DNA of 7,745 nucleotides from Pseudomonadota bacterium (GTDB taxonomy: Bacteria; Pseudomonadota; Gammaproteobacteria; Pseudomonadales; Cellvibrionaceae): the NCBI GenBank assembly GCA_023416875.1, contig JAEZGT010000016.1:1-7745 (forward strand). The letters run 5' to 3'. The notes beneath the pieces were generated by a model. It made no database searches. It had not been told where the DNA came from and saw nothing but the letters and a program-made list of their open reading frames with translations. A program made the position numbers and the translations under genes. Positions 1 to 6,252 of the stretch are shown piece by piece; position 1 is the stretch's first letter; every line of letters starts with the position of its first letter.

Positions 1-196
1 CCGCTACTCGCAACATCTTCTATTCAGTCTTTTGCCTCACCCCATTAATTCCCTTTTATTTTGTTATAACGACTACCCATCAAAGGCCGCAGGTTAAGAA
101 CGGTTTAGGGCTTGCCCTGAATCTGCAGATCCCCTATCTTCTCCTCGAGTCGACAATAATTTTTCCAGAAGTGGCTCTTCAACCGAGGAATATTGA
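1..196. other. Upstream region of rsd, no gene seen
   Basis: I see no convincing coding frame, RNA gene or repeat in this stretch. It is fairly AT-rich around 40-75, where TATAAC at 65-70 resembles a -10 box but lacks a good -35 partner. The better promoter candidate lies at 112-140 and is listed separately. The gene beyond the left edge is not visible. Confidence 0.5.
112..140 (+). promoter_or_regulatory. Candidate sigma-70 promoter of rsd
   Basis: TTGCCC at 112-117 and TATCTT at 135-140 each match four of six bases of the sigma-70 -35 and -10 consensus and are separated by exactly 17 bases. Transcription would start near 147 and give a leader of about 50 nt before the rsd start codon. This rests on pattern matching only. 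A promoter read by the sigma-70 holoenzyme would fit a feedback loop for an anti-sigma-70 protein, but that is inference. Confidence 0.33.
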
Positions 197-661
197 ATGC
201 TAGATAATTGTCAATCGGCGCGGGAGCGTTGGGGCGGGGTCAGCGAGATCATTGACCGCTGGCTGCAGGAACGCCAGGATCTGCTAGTGCTTTTTTGCAA
301 ACTCTCGGCGCAAAAAGACGGTAATTTTTCCAGCGAATCGGAAACCCTATTGCGGAATTTTTGCCAGATCCTGGTCGATTATGTGTCTGCCGGACACTTT
401 GAAATCTATGAACAGCTGGTCAACGAAGGCCGTGAATTTGACGATCAGGAAGGTCTGTCAAAAGCGAAAATCCACTACAAAACCATTGACTCCACCACTG
501 AGCTTATTCTGGATTTCAACGACAAATACCAGGAGACAGATGATTTGAGCAGTCTGCTGGCAGATCTCTCCCGTCTCGGCGAGACACTCGAAACGCGCTT
601 CCAGGCGGAAGACCAGATGATCGAGGTCCTGCACCACTCTCACAAAGATCAAGTCATCTGA
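197..661 (+). CDS. rsd: Rsd/AlgQ family anti-sigma-70 regulator
   Basis: This 154-residue protein, close to the 158 residues of E. coli Rsd, belongs to the Rsd/AlgQ family. Family members bind region 4 of the housekeeping sigma factor RpoD and shift RNA polymerase towards alternative sigma factors in stationary phase. In Pseudomonas, AlgQ also affects alginate and virulence genes. Seen in the sequence: an all-helical protein with the family landmarks IIDRWL (residues 19-24), LLVLF (29-33), and the strongly conserved CQILVDYVSAGHFEIYE block (56-72), followed by an amphipathic helix ending near LETRFQAEDQMIEVL, which corresponds to the EARF.LED segment of E. coli Rsd. The start is supported by AGGA at 186-189, seven bases before ATG. 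The gene is probably monocistronic, since it has its own leader and a strong terminator directly after the stop. Its position near an FKBP gene and an algP-like gene matches Pseudomonas, which raises confidence. Confidence 0.9.
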   Translation: MLDNCQSARERWGGVSEIIDRWLQERQDLLVLFCKLSAQKDGNFSSESETLLRNFCQILVDYVSAGHFEIYEQLVNEGREFDDQEGLSKAKIHYKTIDSTTELILDFNDKYQETDDLSSLLADLSRLGETLETRFQAEDQMIEVLHHSHKDQVI

Positions 662-678
662 ATTGCCCATCGACGAAA

Positions 679-712
679 CATAAAAAAAGCAGCTTCAGCT
701 GCTTTTTTTATG
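679..712 (+). terminator. Rho-independent terminator of rsd
   Basis: A perfect 34-bp inverted repeat starts 17 nt after the rsd stop. The core stem is AGCAGC / GCTGCT around a TTCA loop, flanked by seven A on the left and seven T on the right. The symmetry, A-tract included, means it could also stop transcription from the minus strand. Confidence 0.92.
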
Positions 713-811
713 TTCGTTCCTCCGACCAGATTTACTGCGCCTGCTAAGCTTGCTGATAAACCCCTATTGGCGATGACAGACTGCCAAAGCAAAATTTAAG
801 GCCGCTGGCTC

Positions 812-1858
812 ATGCACTGTCTCAATAAAATGTTTTCCCATTCGCTCATTGCGCGTGCGCGCATAATCACCGCCCCGGTGTTTCTGCTTATCGCTTTCAC
901 AACGGCTTGCAGTAATTCCGCCCTCGAGCCGACAAGCCATATCACCGTCGCAAAAGGTGGTATTTATGCGGGGGCCATAGATGAGCAAGGCAAATTTGCG
1001 GTTGTCGGCTCAATTCACCACGGAGTCAGCTATTGGCGCCTGAGTGATAATGAGCGTCTCTACGACTGGCAACACGCCCAGGGCACTGACACTGCACTCG
1101 CCGCCGCTGATTTTTCTCCCGAGGGTGCGTGGGCGCTGACAGCGGATAAAAATACCCTGGCGCTGTGGAATACCAGCACCGGTGAAGGTTTGCGCTATTG
1201 GCAGGCGCCGGGAGAAATTCTTTCCGTGCAATTAAGCAAAGCCGGTGAGCGCGCTCTGTTGGGATTGAAGGACCACACAGCGGTCCTGTTTGATGTAAAA
1301 CGCGGTGGCATACTCCGCACTCTGCGCCACAACAGTCCGGTGCGCAGCGTCGCTCTCGACACCGCCGGCGACTTAGCTGCCACAGGTTCGGAAGACCGCA
1401 CAGCCGTCAGCTGGGATTTGCAAAATGACAAGCGCCTTTCCACCATTCGTCATAACGAAGAAGTGCAGCTGGTGGCTATGTCCGCCGATGGTGAATTGGT
1501 TTTATCGGTCAGCAAATACGACAAGGCGATTGTGTGGAACAGTCGCGACGGAATAATCGTAACGGAAATGCCATTGCGCGCAGGACGGCTCAAACGCGGC
1601 CTGCGCTTCACCAGCGCGCGCTTCAGCAACGACAAACAATTGTTATTGACTGGACAGACAGATCAAACCATTACGCTCTGGCGAATGGATGATCTGAACA
1701 ATTCCATCTCATGGAAAGTGGGTACGCGACGATTATGGAAACCCCACGCGGCAACCATTCTTGACGTGGCATTTAGTGAAAAAACCGGAGAATTTTTTGC
1801 ACTCGCGTCGAATGGGTTGCTCTATCGACTGCAGCTGCCAAACGTTGAGCAGAAATAG
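812..1858 (+). CDS. WD40-repeat lipoprotein (seven-bladed propeller)
   Basis: A 348-residue exported protein of unknown specific role. The N-terminus has a basic region (ARAR), a hydrophobic segment (residues 18-29) and FTTAC with Cys33 as probable lipidation site, so I predict a membrane-anchored lipoprotein. The lipobox is acceptable but not ideal, with Thr at -3. The rest is a chain of WD40-like repeats, with seven blades ending roughly at YWRL (74-77), ALWN (117-120), LFDV (159-162), SWDL (200-203), VWNS (241-244), LWRM (289-292) and YRLQ (338-341). The GSEDRTAVSWDL and GQTDQTITLWRM turns are typical. Such propellers are usually protein-binding platforms, and no catalytic domain is present. 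The start is supported by TAAGG at 797-801, ten bases ahead. A second ATG at 830 has no ribosome binding site. The gene lies alone between two terminators and is convergent with the FKBP gene. A link to envelope sensing or assembly is only a guess. Confidence 0.85.
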   Translation: MHCLNKMFSHSLIARARIITAPVFLLIAFTTACSNSALEPTSHITVAKGGIYAGAIDEQGKFAVVGSIHHGVSYWRLSDNERLYDWQHAQGTDTALAAADFSPEGAWALTADKNTLALWNTSTGEGLRYWQAPGEILSVQLSKAGERALLGLKDHTAVLFDVKRGGILRTLRHNSPVRSVALDTAGDLAATGSEDRTAVSWDLQNDKRLSTIRHNEEVQLVAMSADGELVLSVSKYDKAIVWNSRDGIIVTEMPLRAGRLKRGLRFTSARFSNDKQLLLTGQTDQTITLWRMDDLNNSISWKVGTRRLWKPHAATILDVAFSEKTGEFFALASNGLLYRLQLPNVEQK

Positions 1859-1882
1859 AAAACGGGGCCCAAGCCCCGTTTT
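1859..1882. terminator. Bidirectional terminator between WD40 and FKBP genes
   Basis: The hairpin has a ten-base perfect stem (AAAACGGGGC / GCCCCGTTTT) and a CCAA loop. It begins immediately after the TAG of the WD40 gene and lies 17 nt beyond the stop of the convergent FKBP gene. The stem is GC-rich at the top and carries A on one side and T on the other, so it can work in both directions. Confidence 0.9.
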
Positions 1883-1899
1883 GTCTGACGATAAAAGGA

Positions 1900-2655
1900 T
1901 TAATGACCTTCTATTTCAGGATTGATTTCCAACAATTCCACTTCGAAAACCAGGGCCGCATTGGGGCCGATTTTCCCAGATGTACCGCCTTCGCCGTAGC
2001 CGAGCTCTGGCGGGATATACAACTTAAATTTGTCGCCCACTTTCATCAACTGCAGAGCTTCCACCCAACCGTTGATCACGCCTTTTACCGGGAAGCTGAC
2101 GGGTTGACCGCGCTCAATTGAGCTGTCAAAAACGGAACCGTCGATCAGAGTACCGTGGTAGTGAACTTTGACGATATCGTCTTCACCGGGAGAGGCCGCA
2201 CCTTCAGGTTCCGCTTGCAACACTTCGTATTGCAGACCGCTTTCAGTCACGGTCACACCTTCTTTTTTCGCGTTCTCAGCGAGGAACTTCTGTGCTTCTT
2301 TCAAGTTCGCATCGGCGGCAACTTTGCGCTCGCCTTCGCGCTTATTCTGCTGCTCTTCTTGGAAAGCCATCATGATTTGCTGCTGGTCAGCCTGAGCGAT
2401 ACGGGGCTCTTTGTCGTCGAGTACATCTTGAATCGCAGCGGACATAACGTCTTTCTCAAAGTTGAGACCGTTTGCCTGCGCCTGCTTGGCCATGTTGTAA
2501 CCGACGATGTAAGTGACTTTCTGTTCAGTGGTGTCGAGCTTTACCTGGGCGGGAGCTGCGGATGTCTGGGACTCCTTATTGCAGCCCGCAGTCACCAACA
2601 ACGCGGCAACCGTGGCACCCAGTACACTTGCTTTCGTTAAATATAACTTCTTCAT
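1900..2655 (-). CDS. FKBP-type peptidyl-prolyl isomerase lipoprotein (FkpA/Mip-like)
   Basis: A 251-residue predicted lipoprotein that catalyses cis-trans isomerisation of X-Pro bonds and probably acts as a folding helper in the periplasm. Residues 1-24 form a lipoprotein signal (MKKLYLTK, hydrophobic core, VTAG) with Cys25 as anchor. Residues about 40-135 are a charged, Gln-rich helical segment like the FKBP_N dimerisation domain of FkpA and Mip. Residues about 138-245 are the FKBP domain. All the pocket residues known from FKBP12 can be placed: Tyr166, Phe176-Asp177, Phe188, Val193-Ile194, Trp197, Tyr220 in the PPELGYGEGG loop, and Phe237, so it should be active. I start at 2655 (MKKL) because GGAA lies five bases upstream (2661-2664) and the signal peptide then begins normally. 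An in-frame ATG at 2673 has no binding site. It is transcribed away from the algP-like gene and converges on the WD40 gene. An FKBP gene lies between algQ and algP in Pseudomonas too. Confidence 0.93.
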   Translation of the reverse strand: MKKLYLTKASVLGATVAALLVTAGCNKESQTSAAPAQVKLDTTEQKVTYIVGYNMAKQAQANGLNFEKDVMSAAIQDVLDDKEPRIAQADQQQIMMAFQEEQQNKREGERKVAADANLKEAQKFLAENAKKEGVTVTESGLQYEVLQAEPEGAASPGEDDIVKVHYHGTLIDGSVFDSSIERGQPVSFPVKGVINGWVEALQLMKVGDKFKLYIPPELGYGEGGTSGKIGPNAALVFEVELLEINPEIEGH

Positions 2656-3179
2656 AGGGATTCCAATGAGCATGTCTATATGAGTGGGTTCTCAGCTCTG
2701 ACGGACACGGCATACGCCCAGGGGGCGCCGAGAAAGCTGCAGGTGCGCCATGGTAACGCAATTCCTTGCGAGATCGCAGACCGGGCGCACATTTTTTTTG
2801 CAATAGCATCGCCTTTCGCTGAGATACGCGAACGGCGCATCGACAGGTCAATTTGAGGCAATACCCCTAAACTCAGCCAGCGACGCACAGACCGGGGACA
2901 GCACCGCTCAACGGCACTCATAAACGCGAATCGGGTTTTTGTTGGTGACGTTCGTGCGGCCAAATAATACTTCCTTCGAAAATATACGATCGATACACCT
3001 GTTTAGCGATGGGCAGTCGATCTCTGATACGTCAGCTCTGCATGGAAAAATTTTTCCATGAATTTTTTATGCGGAGCTTGCATATCGAGCAAAAACCGTA
3101 CATTTTTTATTTGAACCACGCTATTATTTTATGCGTAGACCCAAAATCCCTCTCGTTAAACATCACACAGGTATCCCCT
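2656..3179. other. Divergent intergenic region between FKBP and algP-like genes
   Basis: This stretch of 524 nt must carry the promoters of both flanking genes. The half near the FKBP gene (2684-2950) is GC-rich; a possible TATAGA -10 box on the minus strand at 2675-2680 has no clear -35. The half near the algP-like gene is AT-rich. It holds a weak promoter-like pair (TTGGTG at 2942-2947 and TAATAC at 2965-2970, spacer 17), the 20-bp palindrome listed separately, and a good -10-like TATTAT at 3122-3127 without a -35. Open frames here have shadow-like composition and no recognised family. I found no RNA gene. Confidence 0.5.
3041..3060. repeat. 20-bp perfect palindrome upstream of algP-like gene
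   Basis: The half-site CATGGAAAAA is followed directly by its exact reverse complement, with no spacer. It sits 120 nt before the algP-like start codon, and the next bases are again AT-rich. It could be an operator for a dimeric regulator or a cruciform or bent-DNA element. As RNA, it would form an AU-rich hairpin followed by a short U-run, which would be a weak terminator or attenuator. I cannot tell these apart from sequence alone. Confidence 0.6.
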
Positions 3180-4055
3180 ATGGCTGCGCAGAAAAAAAAG
3201 AAGGTAGATCCCGTTCTTGATCTCGAAAAACAGATAGCAAAGTTGCAGGAACAATTGGCGAAAGCCCGTGCGAAAAAAGTCAGCGCTGCGGAAAAAGCGC
3301 TGAAAGCTGCGCAAAGTGGTACGGCAAAAAATAAAACCGCCCTCGCTAAAGCCAAGGAAAAGCTGGCAGCCGCCACCGCCGCAAACAAAAAGAAAAAGTC
3401 GGCCGCAACTCAGAGCCGTGTTAAAGCCGCGCAGGCCGAGCTGGCAAAACTGAAAGCCACTGCTGCTCAATTGAAAGATTCCGTGGCTGCAGCCAAAGCG
3501 GATTTGGCTACAGCCAAAGACGGATCCAAAGCAGAGGCCGCAGCCAAACCGGCGAAAACCGCAGCAAAAAGTGCCAGCACAAAAAAACGCGGTCGCAAGC
3601 CGAAGAGCGCAGTTGCAACTCCAGTAAGCACCAAGAAAGAGAAGTCGGCAAAAAAAGAGAAACCCGCAAAAGCGGAAAAAAAGAAGCCCGGTCGCAAACC
3701 CGCCGCCAAGATCAAAGCCGCTAAAGTTGCCGCTCCCGCCGCAGACACCACCGCCCCGAAAAAACGCGGCCGTCCGAAAAAAGGCGCTGCTCCGGTCGAA
3801 GCCGCCGCTCAGCCCGAAGTAAAACAGGAACCCAAAAAAGTTAAAGAAAAGAAAGAGAAGAAGGTGAAACCGGCCGTAGAGAAAAAGCCGAAAAGCAAAG
3901 CGGCACCGGTCGTAGCGCCGCAGGAACCACCGGTAACCTCAGCTGAGGAAGCACCAGTTGAAACACCTCCACCGGCACCTGTGGCACACGTTTCCGAAGA
4001 GGCCCCTGCCGAAATTCCAGCTACACCAAGCAGCTTGTTCGATAGCGAAGTGTAA
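3180..4055 (+). CDS. algP: AlgP-like histone H1-like protein with AT-hooks
   Basis: A 291-residue, extremely Lys/Ala/Pro-rich protein resembling AlgP of Pseudomonas, a histone H1-like protein reported to affect alginate gene transcription. Residues 1-115 are an Ala/Lys/Gln-rich helical segment with coiled-coil character (LDLEKQIAKLQEQLAKARAK). Three AT-hook-like motifs follow: KKRGRKPK (135-142), KKPGRKPA (168-174) and a canonical KKRGRPKK (194-201); such hooks bind the minor groove of AT-rich DNA. The C-terminal 50 residues are Pro/Glu-rich and acidic, ending in FDSEV. Unlike P. aeruginosa AlgP, there is no long KPAA tandem array. I start at ATG 3180 because AGG at 3169-3171 lies eight bases upstream and MAAQKKKK fits the family. 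The frame is open back to ATG 3009, but those 57 codons encode aromatic and hydrophobic residues unlike the rest. The symbol follows family resemblance and synteny; a different nucleoid-associated role is possible. Confidence 0.8.
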   Translation: MAAQKKKKVDPVLDLEKQIAKLQEQLAKARAKKVSAAEKALKAAQSGTAKNKTALAKAKEKLAAATAANKKKKSAATQSRVKAAQAELAKLKATAAQLKDSVAAAKADLATAKDGSKAEAAAKPAKTAAKSASTKKRGRKPKSAVATPVSTKKEKSAKKEKPAKAEKKKPGRKPAAKIKAAKVAAPAADTTAPKKRGRPKKGAAPVEAAAQPEVKQEPKKVKEKKEKKVKPAVEKKPKSKAAPVVAPQEPPVTSAEEAPVETPPPAPVAHVSEEAPAEIPATPSSLFDSEV

Positions 4056-4064
4056 TTTGCGAAT

Positions 4065-4096
4065 GCCGCCACCTGCGCTCGGGTGGCGGTTTCTTT
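4065..4096 (+). terminator. Rho-independent terminator of algP-like gene
   Basis: An eight-base perfect stem CCGCCACC / GGTGGCGG with an eight-base loop is followed by TTTCTTT. It starts about ten bases after the algP-like stop. In the opposite direction there is no T-run, so it is a poor terminator for the convergent barrel gene. I saw no better terminator for that gene between 4056 and 4143. Confidence 0.85.
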
Positions 4097-4143
4097 ACCC
4101 CCATCTGCCTCCATTCATTCCCATCCTTCTGCGTCCGCCAGAT

Positions 4144-6234
4144 CTAGAACCGCACTTGGTAGCCGACAAAGAGATAAGAATAATCCACGCTGTTTTTGGT
4201 ATCCACGTCGCGTATGGCTTCATTCCCCGCTTCCAAGCGCAGTTCTGTATTGCGCCAGGGGCGATAGCTCAACGCCAAACTGCCACGCACGTTAGTTTGC
4301 GCGGAGTCGTCAGATTTTCTTTCGTCGTATTTGAAATGGATTCTCGGTGTCAGATAAACCCGATTGTTGAACAAGCGGAAACGCTCGCTGAAATGAATCA
4401 TGCTCGAGGTGGCCTGCGTGGTATCGGCCGTGCGCACACCGAGGGTGGCGGAGTCGCCGATGCCAAAGAAATCATCCACAATTGCTTGTAAGCCCGCAGA
4501 AGAATAGCGGTATTCCGCATCTTTGGTCTCCACTTCAGCTTGCCAATCTTCCGCACTGGTTATGCTGAAAATCGGCATTTCCGAACTCACCGACTGGTAC
4601 AGATCAACCATGATTTGCAGCGAAGAATCCACCTGCCATTGGTAATTCACCGAGCCATATTCAAACAACGAGGTGCGTTGCAGCGCGTAGTAAAGCAGAT
4701 AGTCGCGATTGAACTGGTTGCGCAGATGCTGCTCGAGATTCAGATAGGGCTGACCGATAAGAATATTGGTGGCTGTCAAAAATGGTGAACGCTGCCGACC
4801 GTAATGAGCCGAGACGCGATTGCTGGCGTTAAATTGATAAGAGCCCTGCCAGCGCAGCACATTCAGCTCGGCAAACTCATAGTCATAATCGAGATTCAAA
4901 TAGCTGGAAAACTTCTGCGAGGCATACTGCGCGCGGCCACCATAAGCGGCGCGATCGGTTTCCCCGTATACCGTTTGCTGAGTGACATAACCCGCGAAAC
5001 TCCAATTCGCATTCAAGTCAAAACTGGTCTGCAAGCTGTAGAATTCGCGGTCCATATAATCGTAAAAATCGGAAAATTGCACCGGCACACCCGCATTGAA
5101 TCCGACTTTCCAGCGCTGCGTCAGCGGATATTTCACGCTCAGCCCGTCATAATAGCTGTACATTCCGCTGTCGTAATCTCTCTGCCTGCCACCCACCAGA
5201 TTCAGTCCGGTATCCACGTGGGTATAGTCGAGATAAAACCGTTTGATCGCCGTTTTGTCGTCGTCCACATGATCGAGCAGATCGGCTTGGTCATAGCCGT
5301 TGAGGCGAACTTCAATATGGTGTTCTGGATGGCGGTAACCAGCAGTGAAATCGAAATTGGTTGCAAGCACTGCAAAGACGTCTTCATCTGCAATGTATTT
5401 GCCGCTGCGCTCCATATAGTTGTATGACTGGCCGAGCATGCCGCGCCAGTAAACGCGGGGATTGGTTTCCGCCGCATACTTGGATTTGCGCAGCGCATCC
5501 TGGCCATCATCCGCCGCTGTTTCCAGAGCGCGCAAACGTTGATTCACCCGGTTGACCCAGCTGCCTTCAGGTCGGTTTGTCAGGAGCGTGCGATAGGACT
5601 GCAGCGCCAATTCCGTCTGACCAAGCCGCTCATAGGTCAATCCCATCAACTCCTGCGCCCACGCTGAGATTTCCGCGTCCGACGCCAGCGACAGCACGGC
5701 GTAATAATTCAGCGCCTGCTGATACTGCTGATTCATAAAAAGAGTTTTTGCCTCCGCCAGAATCGTCTGCACACCGGCGTGGCGATCCTCGCTGGCGGGG
5801 CTCAACCAATAAAGGGATTTTTGCTCGGTTCCGGAAAAAAGTTGGCGATGCTGCTCGGGTGTCACGCCGACCACGCGCAGGCCCGCAAAAGCAGTGGCGT
5901 TATCGATGACGAATTTTTCCGCCTCTGCGCGACTGCTGAAAAAACCCATGGTAACCAGCGGCAAGGGCTTGTTTTGCAGCTGTTGCGGTGAGGTATAAAA
6001 ACCGAGGTACGCATAGCGCCCAAGGCGGCTGCGCACTGCGTTGACGCCGCCGGCGCTCACCGGCCACTCCACGGCAAAACCGGCATTGCTGTAATCGCCG
6101 TAAAGGGTCATCACCGATGTTTTTTCCGGCGCCGCGACATTTTCACCGTCAGCAGCAAAAGCCGAAAACGTCAGGCACATCATGCTGACCGCGGCGATCA
6201 GAGTGCGCATAAATTGCAGGTGTTTATTGTTCAT
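4144..6234 (-). CDS. Outer-membrane beta-barrel protein with SPOR-like and TPR regions
   Basis: A 696-residue exported protein, the last gene of the cytochrome operon. A signal peptide covers residues 1-27 (basic start, hydrophobic core, SAFA before the cut). Residues about 88-135 resemble a SPOR fold (VTMGFFSSRAEAEKFV and, 10 residues on, LRVVGVTPE), so peptidoglycan binding is possible. Residues about 156-240 are helical with TPR character (YQQALNYYAVL; WAQELMGLTYERLGQTELAL). From about 258 to the end, alternating aromatic and polar residues (for example YLNLDYDYEF) and the final YQVRF fit a beta-barrel ending in the usual terminal Phe. The mature protein has no cysteine, so it binds no c-type heme. 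I choose ATG 6234 because TGTGGA lies seven bases upstream; the longer frame would begin with GTG at 6246, and a third candidate ATG is at 6210. The adjacent cytochromes suggest it may let electrons or a cytochrome through the outer membrane. Other possibilities are export of a polymer or an assembly role. Confidence 0.75.
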   Translation of the reverse strand: MNNKHLQFMRTLIAAVSMMCLTFSAFAADGENVAAPEKTSVMTLYGDYSNAGFAVEWPVSAGGVNAVRSRLGRYAYLGFYTSPQQLQNKPLPLVTMGFFSSRAEAEKFVIDNATAFAGLRVVGVTPEQHRQLFSGTEQKSLYWLSPASEDRHAGVQTILAEAKTLFMNQQYQQALNYYAVLSLASDAEISAWAQELMGLTYERLGQTELALQSYRTLLTNRPEGSWVNRVNQRLRALETAADDGQDALRKSKYAAETNPRVYWRGMLGQSYNYMERSGKYIADEDVFAVLATNFDFTAGYRHPEHHIEVRLNGYDQADLLDHVDDDKTAIKRFYLDYTHVDTGLNLVGGRQRDYDSGMYSYYDGLSVKYPLTQRWKVGFNAGVPVQFSDFYDYMDREFYSLQTSFDLNANWSFAGYVTQQTVYGETDRAAYGGRAQYASQKFSSYLNLDYDYEFAELNVLRWQGSYQFNASNRVSAHYGRQRSPFLTATNILIGQPYLNLEQHLRNQFNRDYLLYYALQRTSLFEYGSVNYQWQVDSSLQIMVDLYQSVSSEMPIFSITSAEDWQAEVETKDAEYRYSSAGLQAIVDDFFGIGDSATLGVRTADTTQATSSMIHFSERFRLFNNRVYLTPRIHFKYDERKSDDSAQTNVRGSLALSYRPWRNTELRLEAGNEAIRDVDTKNSVDYSYLFVGYQVRF

Positions 6235-6241
6235 TAACAAA

Positions 6242-6247
6242 TCCACA
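6242..6247 (-). promoter_or_regulatory. Ribosome binding site of the barrel gene
   Basis: TGTGGA on the minus strand lies seven bases before ATG 6234 and just after the stop of the preceding cytochrome gene. It decides between the GTG at 6246, with which it overlaps, and the ATG at 6234. The closeness to the upstream stop suggests translational coupling. Confidence 0.55.
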
Positions 6248-6252
6248 AGACA

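Noticed and set aside
2155..2640. 161-codon plus-strand frame opposite the FKBP gene
   Set aside because: The minus-strand FKBP has every expected pocket residue; the opposite frame has only Phe/Leu-rich shadow composition.
2676..2963. 95-codon minus-strand frame directly upstream of the FKBP gene
   Set aside because: It starts with TTG, has no ribosome binding site, and its Arg/Ser/Cys-rich composition is typical of a chance frame. No family is recognisable.
3009..3179. 57-codon N-terminal extension of the algP-like frame
   Set aside because: The codons encode aromatic and hydrophobic residues unlike the family, the stretch contains the palindrome, and a good ribosome binding site supports the start at 3180.
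3958..4491. Plus-strand frame running from the algP-like gene into the barrel gene
   Set aside because: It overlaps the terminator and two better supported genes and shows no family features.
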